DNA of 64,000 bases, taken from the NCBI GenBank assembly GCA_032209605.1, contig JASFXZ010000002.1, positions 56,918,431-56,982,430 of the forward strand, written 5' to 3'. Made by a program: the position numbers and the translations under genes. The notes under the pieces were generated by a model that had not been told where the DNA came from, did no database searches, and worked only from the letters and a program-made list of their open reading frames with translations. The DNA comes from Mactromeris polynyma. Lineage: Eukaryota > Mollusca > Bivalvia > Venerida > Mactridae. This document shows positions 61,395-64,000 of the stretch, in pieces (positions within the stretch are counted from its first letter, which is position 1; each line of letters begins with the position of its first letter).

Positions 61395-63110
61395 GTGATA
61401 GTTGATTCGGGTGCATCTGTGAACATAACGGATAGGGAAATGTAGGAACATAAGAAAACTATTTTGAAGAAAAAGAAGATTAATTGTGAAACGCGGCTGA
61501 TAAATACACCAATTATGCGTATGGTCATAAAAAACTGACTGCTGTCGGGAGATTCACGGCGCTGGTGAAAGCACTGAACAGATGTGGGCAAGCTGAATTC
61601 ATTGTGGTTAATGAAAAGGAGAGAGAGAGAGAGAAAGAGAGAGCTGTTGGTAAGGACACTGATGAGAAAAGCCGTTTTGCGGATTGACAAACCAACTATG
61701 ATAAATAATGTTGTATCTGAAAATTCCCGCAAAGTGTTTAAAAAGAATAGGAAAAATGAACACTTTTCAGTTGCACATCCCTTGTAGTGCTGCGATTAAG
61801 AAGAATTCAATACACTTTTAGGGGAACATTAGAAATTGAACTTGGTGAACTTCAGGAACTTGACATAATGGAAAGAGTGAATAGTCCTAGCAAATGTGTT
61901 TATCCTGTTGTTTTTGTGCACAAGAAGGGCACTATCAGATTGTATGTAGATATGAGGAGAGCCAACGAAGCTGTTACTAGAGAAAGATATTCAATTCCAA
62001 CAATTGAGGAAGTACTACAGGAATTGAATAAATCGAAGGTTTTCTCAAAACTGGACATATCATCAGACTGAAATAGATGAAGTCTCGCGATAAATTACAT
62101 GCTTTATGATTCATAACGTACTGAAGACCACAATGAAAAACTTGACGCTCTACTGCTGCGAGTGTATGATAAAGCGCTTATATTAATCATGGAGATGTGT
62201 CCGTGCAATATGTCACCTATTGACTTTATGGGACATGTGTTATCAAAACATAAAATTGGCATAGCACAGAAAAAAGTTAATGCGTTTCTGAATTTCAGAG
62301 AACTAAAGAATGTATCAGAAGTTAAAAGTTTCTTTTTTAGTGCTAGATTCATTCCGAACATTGTATCGGTAGTTTAATTAAGGAGAGCATTAACTAGAAA
62401 AGGAATTCCATTTACATGGGGTACTGATCAACAAGAGAGTTTTTTGACAAGAAAGACAAAGCACAAGTAATATGTGATGCGGGACCAGAAGGAATAGGCT
62501 GTGTTCTTGTGCAGCATAATTCGAAAGGGGATTCTAGAGGTATTATGTAAGCTAGTCGCACTCTCTCGACAATTAAACGCAAGTACAAATCTATTCTCGA
62601 ACTGAAAAAAAGAAGCTGGCATGCGAGACGTTACACATGTATCGTATGGGGATTGAGTTTGAACTACTGACTGATGACAAGCCTCTCCAATGCATATTTT
62701 AATTCAAGCCCAAACCCTGCGCAAGAGTTGAACGTTGTATGTTAAGTGAAACATATCCATATATACAAATATTGCTGACGCGTTATCACGTTTGTTACCT
62801 AACATACAAACTGGTCAGTACATGAATGATGGTATGAACACACATGTGTTACTATGGATTCTACACCAGCTGCTATGTCCACAAAACATATTGAACTCAA
62901 TTCTAAAGAGGATGAGGAATTTCAAGATATTCGTAAACTGTTAAGGATAGGCAGATGGCATGAGTTATAAAACAAAAGTTTCTAACCAATCACACATCAA
63001 TTATCAGTAATTGGATATTTAGTACTAAGAGGAACCAGAATTGTCATTCCTCAGAGCCCCAGAGAAGAAGTAATTAAATAAAGTCATGAAACTTGCCTAG
63101 GAATTGTAAT
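61395..63110 (+). pseudogene. Ty3/mdg4-type (gypsy) LTR retrotransposon, decayed pol
   Basis: Domain remnants follow the canonical pol order in several frames. The aspartic protease loop VDSGASVNI is at about 61401. Reverse transcriptase at 61787-62071 reads PSKCVYPVVFVHKKGTIRLY, DMRRANEAVTRERYSIPTIE and SKVFSKLDIS. The RT thumb at 62162-62377 reads MSPIDFMGHVLSKHKIGI and SEVKSF. RNase H spans about 62465-62800 (VICDAGPEGIGCVLVQHN, ASRTLSTIKRKY, TDDKPLQC, ADALSRLLPN). The integrase N-terminal region is near 63000-63095 (GYLVLRGTRIVIPQSP). The catalytic RT block (YxDD) is missing, stops and frameshifts are frequent, and no LTRs were found. Dead element; not an intact retrovirus (no envelope seen). 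Confidence 0.85.
61611..61650. repeat. (GA)n microsatellite
   Basis: GAGAGAGAGAGAGAAAGAGA run inside the decayed retrotransposon, between protease and RT remnants. Confidence 0.8.
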
Positions 63111-63173
63111 AATGGTTATGGTGGCCAGGTATGGTGTGCAGAAAGTAATCAGTGTGCCAGCTTTTATTGTACA

Positions 63174-63612
63174 TACTCATTGTGAGTATATTAAATTTAC
63201 GCCTTAGTGTGGCTTACTCATTGTGAGTATATTCTATTCCCGCCTTAATGCGGCTTACTCATTGCGAGTATATTCTATTCACGCCTTAGTGCGGCTTACT
63301 CATTGTGAGTATATTATATTCCCGCCTTAATGCGGCTTACTCATTGCGAGTATATTATATTCACGCCTTAGTGCGGCTTACTCATTGCGAGTATATTATA
63401 TTTATGCCTTAGTCGGGTCTTTATCATTGTGAGTATATTATATGTTCGTCTTTGTGGGACTTGCTCATCGTGGGTATATTATACGTACTCATTAGTCAGG
63501 CTCACTCGTAGTGAGTATAAATTTACGCCTTAGTCCAGCTTACCCATTGTGTGTATATTATTATTATTTCCGCGTTAGTAAGGGCTACTCTCATTGTGAG
63601 AATATTGAGTAT
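63174..63612. repeat. 41-bp satellite with internal dyad
   Basis: About 11 tandem units of 41 bp. Each starts TACTCATTGTGAGTATATTA and continues with TTCACGCCTTAGTGCGGCT. TACTCA and TGAGTA form an inverted repeat around TTG. Units 2-5 alternate between two types (TTGTGAG with CCCGCCTTAATGC; TTGCGAG with CACGCCTTAGTGC), a dimeric higher-order unit of 82 bp. Units degrade towards the right end. Confidence 0.9.
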
Positions 63613-63639
63613 ATAGAAAACAGTCAATTTATCTACAAA

Positions 63640-64000
63640 TAATGAAAATTCAACTTCATATGGCAAGGACAAATTTAATATTGCTGCAACAACCAATGCA
63701 CATAATGGACATATCTTTTATAATATAAGGATAGTATGTCCATTATAATCATCTGAAATATTTTATCATGAAAGGTATATGTGTTAAAGTAGATGTGGTA
63801 TTATCAATTTAAAACATGAACATAATAGGATTTAAGGAAATTACAAAAAGGGACAGACATTACAATATTGGCATTAATTGTCAAATTTTCAATACATCTT
63901 TCAACACACATTTTGACAAATTTCAGAAATTATACTTGAACGATAATGTGATAAAAACAGAAACAGAGACTGAAACAAGGCCAATGTTGGGTTGCACACA
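63640..64000. repeat. Dispersed repeat family R, copy 3
   Basis: TAATATAAGGATAGTATGTC, TTATAATCATCTGAAATATT and ACAGAAACAGAGACTGAAAC match parts of the copies at 34680-35040 and about 7500-7790. Runs off the window edge. Confidence 0.5.

Noticed and set aside
61395..63110. Endogenous retrovirus
   Set aside because: Only protease, RT, RNase H and integrase fragments of Ty3/mdg4 type are seen; no envelope gene or LTR was found.

Overview
The window is AT-rich, intron-containing, repeat-laden animal DNA. A carbohydrate sulfotransferase exon, spliced transposon genes, tRNA-derived SINE-like pieces and many tandem repeats fit a lophotrochozoan, most likely a bivalve mollusc. This placement rests on the general look of the sequence and on recognised protein families, not on a search. 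There is one plausible host gene exon (the sulfotransferase at 18404-19501). Nearly everything else is mobile-element DNA, relics or satellites.

Layout. A large direct duplication dominates. Positions 1-18123 (copy A) reappear, nearly identical by eye, at 36809-54570 (copy B). Each copy holds, from left to right: the 3' end of a LINE; several small minus-strand coding-like blocks; a minus-strand composite gene joining a Mutator-like transposase to a YqaJ-type nuclease, followed by small spliced exons; a tRNA-like element; fragments of another transposon-like gene; a 26-bp minisatellite; and a pair of minisatellite arrays in inverted orientation around a 1.2-kb spacer. Beyond 18.1 and 54.6 kb, patches of clearly more diverged homology continue (21.78-25.3 kb against 56.3-58.0 kb), so the duplication looks two-tiered.

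The two copies have since diverged by insertions and deletions. Copy A gained a 2679-bp DNA element (6552-9230) inside the transposase gene. Copy B gained an intact Tc1/mariner-type transposon (42954-44313, spacing DD37E, 365-aa transposase), a 0.75-kb hairpin-rich element (about 38941-39686) and a 61-bp element tail. The composite gene is broken differently in each copy, and both share one frame break between its two halves.

Between the copies lie the sulfotransferase exon; a foldback element (about 19974-20660); a spliced, mutated gene of an uncharacterised transposon-like family (25404-27332); a 4.2-kb array of the same 26-bp minisatellite (28034-32203); and the body of the LINE (35380-37060). 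To the right of copy B are a decayed Tc1 element (54853-55712), a small terminal-inverted-repeat element (55918-56209), tandem tRNA-like SINE pieces (about 59.15-59.42 kb), a GC-rich patch (60.72-61.03 kb), a decayed Ty3/mdg4-type retrotransposon (61395-63110) and a 41-bp satellite with internal dyad symmetry (63174-63612).

Limits: percent identities, exact breakpoints and family names were judged by eye. Coding-like blocks shared by the two copies are not evidence of selection, because the copies are too similar.
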